This document shows, in pieces, positions 26,109 to 34,367 of a stretch of 64,000 bases of DNA. Within the stretch, counting starts at the first letter, position 1, and each line of letters opens with the position of its first letter. The position numbers were made by a program, and so were the translations under genes. Origin of the DNA: Paludibacteraceae bacterium (GTDB lineage Bacteria > Bacteroidota > Bacteroidia > Bacteroidales > Paludibacteraceae); assembly GCA_017450685.1 (NCBI GenBank), contig JAFSTB010000003.1:1-64000 (forward strand), given 5' to 3'. The notes beneath the pieces were generated by a model that saw only the letters and a program-made list of their open reading frames with translations, did not search any database and was not told the DNA's origin.

Positions 26109-26801
26109 CTAACCCACTTGCTCTTCAAAATACTTCCACAGCGGATCGTCAGGTACGGGAGCAGTCAGAACGATGGTCTGATGAGAAACGGGATGTACGA
26201 ACTCTATCTGCCTTGCGTGTAACGAGATACCGCCATCGGGATTGCTACGTTGAGCACCGTACTTGAGATCACCCTTGATAGGGCAACCTATGGCGGCTAA
26301 TTGGCAACGGATCTGATGATGTCTGCCAGTTAAAAGATTTATTTCCAGCAATGTATATCTATCCGACTGCGCTATCTCACGGTAGCGCAGTTGTGCTAAT
26401 TTGCCTTTCTTGCCTTTGGCTATGTCAGCAGAGGAGACGACATAACTCTTATTCTGCTGTTCGTTTTTGTTCAGATAGTGTTCCAGCATAGCCTCTTTCT
26501 GTTTGGGCTGCTGTTGCACTATAGCCCAATAGGTTTTGTGAATGGCATCGTGCTGCTGAAACATAGCGTTGAGTCTGACCAATGCCTTGGATGTACGAGC
26601 AAACAGCACTATGCCTGAGGTAGGACGGTCGATACGGTGCGGCAAACCCAGAAAGACCTCACCTGGCTTATGATACTTATCCTTTATATAGGCTTTCACT
26701 TGGTCGATAAGTGTGGTGTCACCTGTCTTATCACCCTGTACTAACTCGTTGCAGGTCTTATTCACTGCAATGATATGATTATCTTCGTATATTATGGTCA
26801 T
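26109..26801 (-). CDS. RluA-family RNA pseudouridine synthase
   Basis: A 230-residue pseudouridine synthase with the catalytic domain only and no S4 domain. The catalytic aspartate lies in HRIDRPTSGIVLFA (about residue 58), and the GRHHQIRCQLAAIG motif lies near 158-171. The target may be tRNA or rRNA; single-domain RluA members vary, so no gene symbol is given. It starts three bases after the GSCFA gene ends, suggesting co-transcription. Confidence 0.88.
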   Translation of the reverse strand: MTIIYEDNHIIAVNKTCNELVQGDKTGDTTLIDQVKAYIKDKYHKPGEVFLGLPHRIDRPTSGIVLFARTSKALVRLNAMFQQHDAIHKTYWAIVQQQPKQKEAMLEHYLNKNEQQNKSYVVSSADIAKGKKGKLAQLRYREIAQSDRYTLLEINLLTGRHHQIRCQLAAIGCPIKGDLKYGAQRSNPDGGISLHARQIEFVHPVSHQTIVLTAPVPDDPLWKYFEEQVG

Positions 26802-26804
26802 AGT

Positions 26805-27608
26805 TCAGAAGTATTCTTTTATCCACGGATAAGTGCGGCTCAACAGTTCTTTTCTCTCTTGTGTCTTTGTCTCGAACAGTCGTGTCTCTTCGCTATCAGG
26901 ATGTATGGGACGGTGGTTAAGGTCGAGCCACAACTGATGCAACTCACGCATAGCATTTTGAGTCTGCCGATCTGTCATATAGGTACTCACCAACCTTTCC
27001 CATATATAGTCCACTGCCGTAGTCGATGGGTGCAACATATCGGAGGCATAGAACCGGTAGTCGCGCAGTTCGTCCAGCACAATCTCATAAGCGGGGAAGT
27101 AATGGATACGTTCAGTGTTGAGACTCACTATTTGGTCAACGGCTTGCAGCAGTATGCCTTTCGACACTTGGTTCTCATGCAGTCCGTCTTTTATATGTCG
27201 GATAGGTGACACTGTGAAGATAAACCTTGTGTCGGCATATCGGCTTACTATCGGTTGCCAGAGGCTGACTATCTCATCTATTGTCAGTCGCCTTCTATTG
27301 AAGTCGTTAGCAGGGCGTTTAAGGCAGTTGTCCACCACCTTATTTGTTTGTTTATCCACATAGACCCAAGCCGTACCGAAAGTGATAACAACCACATCCG
27401 TCTCGCGTGTCAGCAAGTCAGGTATATGCCGCGCGATAGAGACGGGGTTATACAGAGTGCCAAAAGGGTTGGCAGTTACTTGCAAGAAGTGTTGCCTCAT
27501 CTTGCCGGCGATATTATCCGTAAAGCACGAACCGAGCATCAGTATCTTATCGGTGTATGCTATCTGCCACGAGGAGGTTGGGATAGTGACCTGAGTGAAA
27601 AACTGCAT
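26805..27608 (-). CDS. GSCFA domain protein
   Basis: A 267-residue protein of the GSCFA family, named from a GSCF/GSCFA motif, seen here as MLGSCFTDNIAGKM near residue 25. The fold is SGNH hydrolase-like: the glycine-serine of GSCF would be block I, and DMLHPSTTAVDYIW would supply the Asp/His pair. It therefore may be an esterase acting on surface glycans, but the substrate is unknown. The start at 27608 matches the family opening (MQFFTQVTIP). The frame continues upstream to 27782 through the tRNA promoter, which is not coding. Confidence 0.8.
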   Translation of the reverse strand: MQFFTQVTIPTSSWQIAYTDKILMLGSCFTDNIAGKMRQHFLQVTANPFGTLYNPVSIARHIPDLLTRETDVVVITFGTAWVYVDKQTNKVVDNCLKRPANDFNRRRLTIDEIVSLWQPIVSRYADTRFIFTVSPIRHIKDGLHENQVSKGILLQAVDQIVSLNTERIHYFPAYEIVLDELRDYRFYASDMLHPSTTAVDYIWERLVSTYMTDRQTQNAMRELHQLWLDLNHRPIHPDSEETRLFETKTQERKELLSRTYPWIKEYF

Positions 27609-27629
27609 AGTGATTAACGTTTTGTGTTG

Positions 27630-27637
27630 CAAAGGTA
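27630..27637 (-). promoter_or_regulatory. -7 box of the GSCFA gene
   Basis: TACCTTTG on the minus strand, 21 bases upstream of the GSCFA start codon. The -33 element is not clear at the usual spacing. Confidence 0.45.
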
Positions 27638-27700
27638 GGCTAAAATTCTGATTACTCACTTCTCTTTTTGCATATTTTTCAAAAAAAGTGTTCATTTTTT

Positions 27701-27731
27701 TTTGCAATGTAAGAAAATTGGCGTACCTTTG
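27701..27731 (+). promoter_or_regulatory. Promoter of tRNA-Met
   Basis: TTTG at 27701-27704, 19 bases, TACCTTTG at 27724-27731. The tRNA begins 22 bases after the box. Confidence 0.65.
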
Positions 27732-27752
27732 CACCCGCTTTTTAGCAGAGAT

Positions 27753-27826
27753 GGCGAGGTAGCTCAGCTGGTTAGAGCGCATGATTCATAATCATGAGGT
27801 CCCCGGTTCAATCCCGGGCCTCGCTA
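27753..27826 (+). tRNA. tRNA-Met (CAT anticodon, elongator-like)
   Basis: A full 74-base cloverleaf. The acceptor stem GGCGAGG pairs with CCTCGCT, with one G-U at the end and discriminator A. The D arm is GCTC...GAGC, the anticodon loop TTCATAA has anticodon CAT, and the T arm CCCGG-TTCAATC-CCGGG is canonical. CCA is not encoded. The first pair is G-U rather than the mismatch typical of initiator tRNA, so it is called elongator Met; an Ile tRNA with modified CAT cannot be excluded. Confidence 0.92.
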
Positions 27827-27831
27827 CAAAG

Positions 27832-27876
27832 AAGAAATCAGTTAGTCGAGTCGGCTAACTGATTTCTTTTTGTTTT
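27832..27876 (+). terminator. Terminator after tRNA-Met
   Basis: AAGAAATCAGTTAG (27832-27845) pairs perfectly with CTAACTGATTTCTT (27855-27868), then TTTGTTTT follows. A strong intrinsic terminator six bases after the tRNA. Confidence 0.75.
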
Positions 27877-27910
27877 ACCCCCAATCAAGTCATAAGACCG
27901 ATTGGGGGTA
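27876..27910 (-). terminator. Second hairpin, probable end of the manA operon
   Basis: TACCCCCAATC (27876-27886) and GATTGGGGGTA (27900-27910) are perfect complements around a 13-base loop, 34 bases beyond the manA stop codon. The T-run is poor on both strands, so this may act with the neighbouring hairpin as a two-way terminator. Confidence 0.5.
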
Positions 27911-27944
27911 AAATCGCTTTGAGTAATAACTATCCTCGTCTGTT

Positions 27945-28907
27945 TTATGGTACGAACACCTCTAACAGTTTGACCTTGTTTTGAGGCATTACGGTGACAG
28001 GGTTAGCGGCAGCCGGTATAAGTACAGTATCGCCGGTGTGCACTCGGATATCTTCCAACGTTACTTGTTCTTCGCCATCGGCAAGTGTATCGTTGTCAAT
28101 GTCGGTATGCAGGACAGCATCACCTTCCACCACCATATAGACCACAAATGAGTCGAGTTGAGCATAGTCGAAGGTCTGAGCCTTGGAGAGGTTAAGCAGG
28201 CTGGTATGGAAGTGTTCGTCTTCCACTAAGGTACAGCGTTCATCGTTGTTACGCGGATAGTTAGTCAGAGGCTGTTTTGAAGCGTTGTAGTCAAGCACTT
28301 TGAGCGACTGCTCAATATGCAGCGGTCGGAGTTGTCCATCCAGACCGGGACGGTTATAGTCGTACAGACGATAGGTAAGGTCGCTTGTCTCTTGTATCTC
28401 TGCCACTTGTGTACCGTGGCGAAGAGCATGAACTGTGCCGGCGGGTATATATGCCACATCGCCTTGCTCAACAGACACAATCTGCATAACGTCCATAATA
28501 GCGTTCTCCTGCAAGCGTTGCGCCACCTCTTCGGCACTTGTGGTACGACTGAAACCTAAGATGATAGACGCTTCTTTCGATGCCTTGGTTACGTACCACA
28601 TCTCTGTTTTCCCCGTCTCCCCTTCTTGTGCAACCATACGGTCGGAAGGATGGACTTGCACGCTCAAGTCGTCTTGTGCATCTATTAACTTAAACAACAA
28701 CGGGAAACGCAGACCATAGCGGTCATACACTTTTTGTCCCACCAGTTCGTCCATATACACTTCCAACACTTCCGAGAGCAGGTTACCTTCCAAGAAACCG
28801 TTAGCCACTTCCGACTGGTCGTCACCATAGCCGGAAAGCGACCACGTCTCGCTACCCCACACTTTTTCTTTCACTATAGGCTTAAAGAGCAAAGGGTATA
28901 GTGCCAT
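27945..28907 (-). CDS. manA: Mannose-6-phosphate isomerase, class I
   Basis: Interconverts mannose-6-phosphate and fructose-6-phosphate in the cytoplasm, supplying GDP-sugar synthesis or mannose use. A 320-residue cupin enzyme. Zinc ligands lie in LSVQVHPSD (His near 101) and YIPAGTVHAL (His near 160). The KIEVWYV-like stretch reads KTEMWYVT. The C-terminal cupin half is present. It begins four bases after galE, so they are co-transcribed in a sugar-nucleotide part of the operon. Confidence 0.92.
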   Translation of the reverse strand: MALYPLLFKPIVKEKVWGSETWSLSGYGDDQSEVANGFLEGNLLSEVLEVYMDELVGQKVYDRYGLRFPLLFKLIDAQDDLSVQVHPSDRMVAQEGETGKTEMWYVTKASKEASIILGFSRTTSAEEVAQRLQENAIMDVMQIVSVEQGDVAYIPAGTVHALRHGTQVAEIQETSDLTYRLYDYNRPGLDGQLRPLHIEQSLKVLDYNASKQPLTNYPRNNDERCTLVEDEHFHTSLLNLSKAQTFDYAQLDSFVVYMVVEGDAVLHTDIDNDTLADGEEQVTLEDIRVHTGDTVLIPAAANPVTVMPQNKVKLLEVFVP

Positions 28908-28911
28908 AATG

Positions 28912-29943
28912 TCAGTTGTTTAGATTGCGTATATGTTTTTCCCAGTTCCAAGCCGAGAGCAGCACTTCTTCCACGGGTGTGTCAGCTTTCCATCCCAGCA
29001 CTTCATTGGCTTTCTTGGGGTTAGCCCACACTTTTTCTATGTCGCCTTCGCGTCGCGGTGCTATCTCGTAAGGGATAGTAACACCTGTAACACGCATAAA
29101 GGTGTTGAGTATTTCCAGCACGCTGAGACCTCGACCGGTGCCGAGGTTAAACACTTCCACCTGCTCTTTAGTTTTGCCCTGAAGCATACGTTCCACGGCG
29201 CAGACGTGAGCCTTGGCAAGGTCAACAACATATATATAGTCGCGAATGCATGATCCGTCGGGTGTATTGTAGTCGTTGCCGAATACGCGCAGTTTGTCTC
29301 TCAGTCCGGCAGCGGTCTGTGTTACGAATGGCAGCAGGTTATTAGGAACGCCGTTGGGCAACTCACCTATAAGTGCCGACTGATGTGCTCCTATGGGGTT
29401 GAAGTAGCGAAGGATGATAGCGTTGAGAGAGGCATCGGAGTGAGCCGTGTCGCAAATAATCTCTTCGTTGATCTGCTTGGTGTTGCCGTATGGTGAGAGG
29501 GCTTTTTGTATGGGTGCTGTCTCGTCCACAGGCAGGTGGTCTTTATCGGGCTGCCCATAGACGGTGCAGGACGACGAGAAGACGATATGCTTAACCGAGT
29601 GGCGATGCATAGCCTCTAAAAGGTTGATCAGTGAAAGGATGTTATTGCGGTAGTAGAGCAAGGGTTTTTCCACCGATTCACCTACAGCCTTGCTGGCTGC
29701 AAAATGAATGACTGCCTCTATATCTTTGTAAGTATCAAACACTTGATTAAGGGCTTGTTCGTTCAAGCAGTCCACTTGACAGAAATCGGGGCGTTTGCCC
29801 ACTATCTGTTCTATGCCGTCCAACACGTTCTTGTCGGAGTTGCTCAGGTTGTCCACTATGGTCACATCGTAGCCTTGTTGCATCAGGCTCACGGTGGTAT
29901 GCGAACCTATATAACCTGTTCCCCCGGTAACTAATATACGCAT
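28912..29943 (-). CDS. galE: UDP-glucose 4-epimerase
   Basis: An NAD-dependent short-chain epimerase converting UDP-glucose and UDP-galactose. Rossmann motif TGGTGYIG at residues 6-13; the catalytic serine lies in SSSCTVYG near 123-130 and YxxxK is SPYGNTK near 150-156. Length of 343 residues is normal. Upstream is a nucleotidyltransferase and downstream is manA. Together they feed nucleotide sugars for glycan synthesis or the Leloir pathway. Confidence 0.93.
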   Translation of the reverse strand: MRILVTGGTGYIGSHTTVSLMQQGYDVTIVDNLSNSDKNVLDGIEQIVGKRPDFCQVDCLNEQALNQVFDTYKDIEAVIHFAASKAVGESVEKPLLYYRNNILSLINLLEAMHRHSVKHIVFSSSCTVYGQPDKDHLPVDETAPIQKALSPYGNTKQINEEIICDTAHSDASLNAIILRYFNPIGAHQSALIGELPNGVPNNLLPFVTQTAAGLRDKLRVFGNDYNTPDGSCIRDYIYVVDLAKAHVCAVERMLQGKTKEQVEVFNLGTGRGLSVLEILNTFMRVTGVTIPYEIAPRREGDIEKVWANPKKANEVLGWKADTPVEEVLLSAWNWEKHIRNLNN

Positions 29944-29962
29944 AAAGAGTTAGGATTTAGGG

Positions 29963-30862
29963 TTAAAACAGTTGGTTGGGATAAACGCCTTTTTGTATCA
30001 GTTCGCGAATTTTCTGCACTGTCTGTTCGCGGTCTTCCGAATAGGTTACACCGAACCATTGAGCGGGTGTATCGAGTACACGGCAAGATGCTATACCTTT
30101 GCCTATCAGTTCATTAACGAGTGTCGGGATATAGAACTCGGATTTCATTTCTTGTCCGTGCTCTTTGAGGAATTGTACGAAGGCCTCTTCCACATATCCG
30201 AAGTATTCGGGTGTGAATCCCCACATGTTCATTGACACAGGTGTCATTGGGTCGATGACTGTATCAACGCCGTTTTCGGTGAAGACCACCGTTCCGTCTT
30301 TCTCTTCTATCTGTGTACGTTCCACCACGCCTGTGAGCAGTCCGTCATCGTCGGTGGTGCATATACCGCGACTGACGCTGCCGTTCTCGCTCAAGGTGTT
30401 CATCACACGATAACCGATCATACAGTACTTGCCCTGTGTTCCTTCCACCGATTGGAGGTAGTCAGCCAAGACCTCGAACGACTCTTTGCCGTAGAAATCG
30501 TCGGCATTGATGACTGCAAAGGGTTCATGTATAAGGTCTTTACCCATCAAGACAGCGTGGTTGGTTCCCCATGGTTTTTGGCGTTCGGGGTTGTAAGTGC
30601 AACCTGCGGGCACTTTGTCGATCGACTGAAAACAAACCTCGCAGTCAATCTTGCCTTCATATTTGGACAGAACGACTTTGCGAAAAGCCTCTTCAAAGTC
30701 TTTGCGGATAACAAAAACGACTTTGCCGAATCCGGCACGCATAGCATCGAAAACGCTATAGTCCATGATAGTCTCACCGTTAGGACCTAAACCGTCAATC
30801 TGTTTGAGTCCGCCATAACGACTGCCCATACCGGCAGCCAAAACGAATAATGTAGGTTTCAT
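29963..30862 (-). CDS. Sugar nucleotidyltransferase
   Basis: A nucleotidyltransferase of the GT-A fold, 299 residues from the start at 30862. The nucleotide-binding loop is LAAGMGSRYGGLKQ at about 8-21, and the metal-binding aspartates lie in FAVINADDFYG near 105-115. It is the form found widely in Bacteroidales that is annotated simply as nucleotidyltransferase or NTP transferase. Nearness to galE suggests UTP- or dTTP-sugar synthesis, but the sugar is not clear. The in-frame ATG at 30874 is an alternative start. Confidence 0.8.
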   Translation of the reverse strand: MKPTLFVLAAGMGSRYGGLKQIDGLGPNGETIMDYSVFDAMRAGFGKVVFVIRKDFEEAFRKVVLSKYEGKIDCEVCFQSIDKVPAGCTYNPERQKPWGTNHAVLMGKDLIHEPFAVINADDFYGKESFEVLADYLQSVEGTQGKYCMIGYRVMNTLSENGSVSRGICTTDDDGLLTGVVERTQIEEKDGTVVFTENGVDTVIDPMTPVSMNMWGFTPEYFGYVEEAFVQFLKEHGQEMKSEFYIPTLVNELIGKGIASCRVLDTPAQWFGVTYSEDREQTVQKIRELIQKGVYPNQLF

Positions 30863-30890
30863 AATTATGTACAAATGATAATTGACTTAT

Positions 30891-32003
30891 TCAGACACTG
30901 ACTGTCTCTATGTGTCCGTGTATTTTTTTATGTTTAGCCCAGTTGCCATACACTTCGGAGCAGTTGCCGGCAGTGATGAACGCGTGGATATTATTATCTT
31001 TCACATATTCGAGCAGAGCGGAGAACTCATCTTTGGTGAGCAGTGTCTGTATCTCCACTTGGTCGTCTTTGTGGTATCCGCCTTTGACGGGATAGAGGGT
31101 GCAGCCGCGCATATAGTCGGACACTATATGTTGGCGTATGCGTTCATAGTCGGGCGAGATGATGCAGACGCGTTTGCGGTTGTTGAGCGAAGCGGTGAAA
31201 TAGTTGATGACCAAGCCGTTGATCCAAGTGCCTATCAGACCAATGACCACCAGACGGAAGTCGTTGATAGCGAACGCCGAGCAGCAGATGATAGCACCAC
31301 CTATGGAGACCGACATACCGAGGTCAAAATGCAAGTACTTATTGATTATCTTCGCCAGTATGTCCAGTCCGCCTGTTGAGGCATTGATATGGAACTCGAT
31401 GGCTTGACTTGCCGAGAGCACGAGGACAAAGCACACAAGGTCGAACCACAGGTCGCCCATCCCCAAGCCTGACGACATAACAGAGTCTTTGACTTGCATC
31501 AGTACCTCACCGGCGCGACTGAGCAGGTAAGGGTTACCGTTAGCGTCCAGCACCTGTTCACCGGCTTGCAGTTGCGACAACACAGCAGGGTTGTCGATAA
31601 CGGTATGAGTGAAGTTGGTGTAAGGATAGATACGATCCCATAGTTGTGTCATCGGACCGAGAATCATTGCCGTATATACGGTCTTAGCCCCAAACTCATT
31701 GCCTATAAGCAGGAAAGCCAGCACAAGAAGAAAAGCATTGATACCCATCACTAAATAGGAGAAGGTGTCAGGAGTGCCGTGAATGAGGGTGTTGATAACG
31801 ATACTCAAACCTGAGATAGTGCCGATGATAAGGTGAGAGGGCATAAGGAAATAATAGACGGCGGCAGCACCGATAAAAATGCCGACGGTCATCAACACCA
31901 ATTCCTTCCAAAACTTGACTGTCTGTACAGCCGACACAAAACTCTTAAAAAGAGCCACCCAATAGCCTTTGGTGAAGTATTGTTTAATATGTTCGCTTGA
32001 CAT
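30891..32003 (-). CDS. YitT family membrane protein (DUF161/DUF2179)
   Basis: A 370-residue inner-membrane protein. About five to six membrane segments form the YitT domain in residues 25-270, interrupted by a polar loop (about 125-175) that is larger than usual. The C-terminal DUF2179 domain (about 285-365, RVCIISPDYERIRQHIV...GCTLYPVKGGYHKDD) is typically cytoplasmic. The family is common in Firmicutes and Bacteroidota, and the substrate or role is unsettled. It lies between the aspartokinase and the nucleotidyltransferase gene with 28-base gaps on both sides. Confidence 0.85.
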   Translation of the reverse strand: MSSEHIKQYFTKGYWVALFKSFVSAVQTVKFWKELVLMTVGIFIGAAAVYYFLMPSHLIIGTISGLSIVINTLIHGTPDTFSYLVMGINAFLLVLAFLLIGNEFGAKTVYTAMILGPMTQLWDRIYPYTNFTHTVIDNPAVLSQLQAGEQVLDANGNPYLLSRAGEVLMQVKDSVMSSGLGMGDLWFDLVCFVLVLSASQAIEFHINASTGGLDILAKIINKYLHFDLGMSVSIGGAIICCSAFAINDFRLVVIGLIGTWINGLVINYFTASLNNRKRVCIISPDYERIRQHIVSDYMRGCTLYPVKGGYHKDDQVEIQTLLTKDEFSALLEYVKDNNIHAFITAGNCSEVYGNWAKHKKIHGHIETVSV

Positions 32004-32030
32004 AAATGTATTATTTTATTTCCATATTCA

Positions 32031-32915
32031 TCATTTGCCCCAATTGACTTGAGTCAGCAGCCGTTGTTTGGTGCTGTGAATGACTGTACCTGCCGCCTGT
32101 GGATTGGCAAAAGGTTTGACATACAGAGGTATGTCTTTTTCTATTAGCGGTTCGATGGTTTTTTTATGGATTATCTGTGCACCGCTTTCAGCGAGGCGTG
32201 TAGCGTCGGAGTAGTCCAACTCTTTTATCAGTGTGGCGCTTCTGTCTTTTCTGGGGTCGGCAGTCAGCACTCCCGGCACATCTTTCCATATAGTGACCGA
32301 ATCAGCGTGCAGCATATTGGCCAAGAGAGCAGCCGAATAGTCGGAACCTTCTCTGCCTAAGGTGGTTCGTCGTCCGTCGTTAGTGCCGCCAATGAACCCC
32401 TGTGTGATCCATAGGTGAGTGCCTATCTCGGCTGACATAATGGCTTTGCGCCACCGTCTGCCACTGACGGCTATATCCACATGCGCCTGACGAAAAGTGT
32501 CGTCGGTAAGCAACAGTTCAGTCATATCTTTCCATTCGTTATCCACACCTACGAGGCTCAGATAACGGCTTACAATGCGAGTGGAAAAGATCTCACCCCA
32601 ACTGACCACTTGGTCGTACAGTTCGTCGTATGATTGTGAGGACACATCCGTCTCGGGCATTTCCAATGGAAGGGATATATTCAGTTCGCGGCAGACTGAT
32701 TGGTGATAGTTGTTTATCGATTGCCATTCCCTTTCCACCTGCTCATATTCGCGCAGCCACAGAGCATTGACAACACGCTCTAAGGCGTTGGTAGTCTTGC
32801 CCATAGCCGACACCACCACCACTAAGTCGCCCTTCTGCTCCGACACTATCTGTTTCAAGTTGCGTATGCCGTCGGCATCCTTGACAGAAGCACCGCCGAA
32901 CTTATAAACCTTCAT
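32031..32915 (-). CDS. Aspartokinase, catalytic domain only
   Basis: Phosphorylates aspartate as the first step to lysine, threonine and methionine. The 294-residue protein has the amino-acid kinase fold: KFGGASV at 4-10, the catalytic TLGREGSDYSAA near 207-218, and VTIWKDVPGVLTADPR near 230-245. It stops at about where the kinase domain ends, so the C-terminal ACT domains that bind lysine or threonine in common aspartokinases (about 400-450 residues) are absent. No frameshifted ACT remnant was seen downstream. The start at 32915 gives the family opening (MKVYKFGG) and avoids overlap with ribH. Confidence 0.82.
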   Translation of the reverse strand: MKVYKFGGASVKDADGIRNLKQIVSEQKGDLVVVVSAMGKTTNALERVVNALWLREYEQVEREWQSINNYHQSVCRELNISLPLEMPETDVSSQSYDELYDQVVSWGEIFSTRIVSRYLSLVGVDNEWKDMTELLLTDDTFRQAHVDIAVSGRRWRKAIMSAEIGTHLWITQGFIGGTNDGRRTTLGREGSDYSAALLANMLHADSVTIWKDVPGVLTADPRKDRSATLIKELDYSDATRLAESGAQIIHKKTIEPLIEKDIPLYVKPFANPQAAGTVIHSTKQRLLTQVNWGK

Positions 32916-32928
32916 ACGTAAACGGCTG

Positions 32929-33411
32929 TTATACATCGATATTGAGGTTAGCCATCCTTACGGCAGTGACTGCACCTTCCACACCTTTATTGCCTAACTT
33001 GCCGTCGGCTCTATCTTTGGCTTGCTGTTTGTCGTCAACGGTCAAGACGGAGAACACCACGGGTGTCTTACCCATTGTGTTCAGTCGCGTCATACCCTCA
33101 GTCACCGACTGACATACATAGTCGAAATGCGGTGTATCGCCTCGTATGACACAGCCGATGATGATGATGGCATCAACCTTACCCATATACTTGGCGGCGG
33201 CATAGGTCAGTTCTACCGTTCCGGGAACATGAGTGACGTGTATATGACGGTCTAACACTCCCACTTTGTGCAGTGTATGCAATGCGCCATTACACAGTTT
33301 GTAGGTTATCTCAGCGTTCCAATCAGCCACTATAATAGCATAATGCTGATGTTCGAGTACATCAGCATTAGGCAGACGCGAAGCGTCATATTTACTTAAA
33401 TCAGTAGTCAC
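32929..33411 (-). CDS. ribH: 6,7-dimethyl-8-ribityllumazine synthase
   Basis: Condenses the ribulose-derived four-carbon unit with the pyrimidine amine to form lumazine, the penultimate step of riboflavin synthesis. A 160-residue protein with the active-site signatures ADWNAEIT near 29-36, VPGTVELTYAA near 63-73, GCVIRGDTPHFDYV near 87-100 with the catalytic histidine, and a C-terminal SVLTVDD...GNKGVEGAVTA. No FMN riboswitch precedes it; it sits inside an operon behind a TPR protein. Confidence 0.93.
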   Translation of the reverse strand: MTTDLSKYDASRLPNADVLEHQHYAIIVADWNAEITYKLCNGALHTLHKVGVLDRHIHVTHVPGTVELTYAAAKYMGKVDAIIIIGCVIRGDTPHFDYVCQSVTEGMTRLNTMGKTPVVFSVLTVDDKQQAKDRADGKLGNKGVEGAVTAVRMANLNIDV

Positions 33412-33416
33412 GACTA

Positions 33417-34094
33417 TTACTCCGTTAAGGCGATAAACTTATCTATATCGGCTGCTTCAGCAGAAGTCGGGTACAACTCCTTCACGGTGTTGAACACTTT
33501 GTTGGCGGCATTCTTATCCTCGAGATGCAGATAGACTAAACCGGCTTTTTTCAAAGCGATAGGCGCTATATAGTCGTTCTTTGAAGCGGCAGCAGCCTTG
33601 AAACAATCGGCGGCTTTCTTCATCTCGTCCATCTGAACGTATGCATCGCCGAGCAACATCTTGGCGGCAGGATCGATGGTCAGGTCGGAAGCAGAGAACT
33701 TCTTCAGATAGTCGGCTGCCTCCTGATAATGACCTAATTGATAGTGACATATACCGGCATAGAGGGCTGCCAACTCTCCTTGCTGATACATACTGTATTC
33801 GTCGGCAATAGCCTCAAAACCAATACATTCAGCATCGTCACCGGCAAGGGCTTTCTCCCATTCGCCTTCAGTGAAATAAACCACTGCTTTGGCGTTCTCT
33901 TCACTGGCTGCCAAGCCTTTAGGCTTAATAACATAAATATACAGAGCAATAATACCTAATGCTACTGCTGCAATTATCAGCGTCACCCATGTGATGATAT
34001 TGCTGTTACGTTCAATCCATTGACCTGTAGTGGACAAGGCTTCGTTAACGCTCTCCAATTGCGCATCTTCTTTCTTGAAATCTTTCTTTGCCAT
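33417..34094 (-). CDS. Membrane-anchored TPR protein (YfgM-like)
   Basis: A 225-residue protein with one N-terminal membrane segment (about 34-54), preceded by a charged cytoplasmic stretch. The C-terminal part has three to four TPR-like helix pairs (YAGICHYQLGHYQEAADYLKKF; KMLLGDAYVQMDEMKKAADCFKAAA). The topology and repeats resemble YfgM/ancillary SecYEG-linked proteins, so a role in periplasmic quality control is possible but unproven. First gene of the seven-gene operon leading to manA, with its own promoter. Confidence 0.75.
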   Translation of the reverse strand: MAKKDFKKEDAQLESVNEALSTTGQWIERNSNIITWVTLIIAAVALGIIALYIYVIKPKGLAASEENAKAVVYFTEGEWEKALAGDDAECIGFEAIADEYSMYQQGELAALYAGICHYQLGHYQEAADYLKKFSASDLTIDPAAKMLLGDAYVQMDEMKKAADCFKAAAASKNDYIAPIALKKAGLVYLHLEDKNAANKVFNTVKELYPTSAEAADIDKFIALTE

Positions 34095-34184
34095 AAAATA
34101 TTTTTATTTACGATTTTACCATTTGCCATTTCTTTTCGGGCAAGCGACTCACTGATTGTTCACCTGCCGTACCAAAAAGCGCGG

Positions 34185-34216
34185 CAAAGGTACGGATATT
34201 GTTCAGATTGTGCAAA
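34185..34216 (-). promoter_or_regulatory. Promoter of the TPR-ribH-manA operon
   Basis: On the minus strand TTTG (34213-34216), 20 bases and TACCTTTG (34185-34192), a full consensus. The leader is about 85 bases. Confidence 0.7.
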
Positions 34217-34283
34217 TTTATGCACAATTTTCTTTTCTAAACTACCGCCAAACGACTCACTTAGCATAAAGAGAGGTGCAAAG

Positions 34284-34325
34284 GAAAAAAACACGACCAC
34301 CAACCTGTTTTCGGTTGGTGGTCGT
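34284..34325 (-). terminator. Terminator of dnaK
   Basis: ACGACCACCAACC (34293-34305) pairs perfectly with GGTTGGTGGTCGT (34313-34325). On the minus strand the stem is followed by GTTTTTTTCC, so it is a classic intrinsic terminator about 45 bases after the dnaK stop. Confidence 0.8.
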
Positions 34326-34367
34326 TTGTATGAACATTATCCGTATTTGATTAAATCGGACAGGTGG

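Noticed and set aside
26070..26109. Terminator between deoC and the pseudouridine synthase
   Set aside because: Some complementarity (CATTGCT and AGCAGTAATG) exists but with a bulge and a poor T-run; too weak to list as a feature.
32929..34094. FMN riboswitch upstream of ribH
   Set aside because: ribH lies five bases after the TPR gene inside an operon, and the operon leader (34095-34190) shows no FMN-element-like structure.
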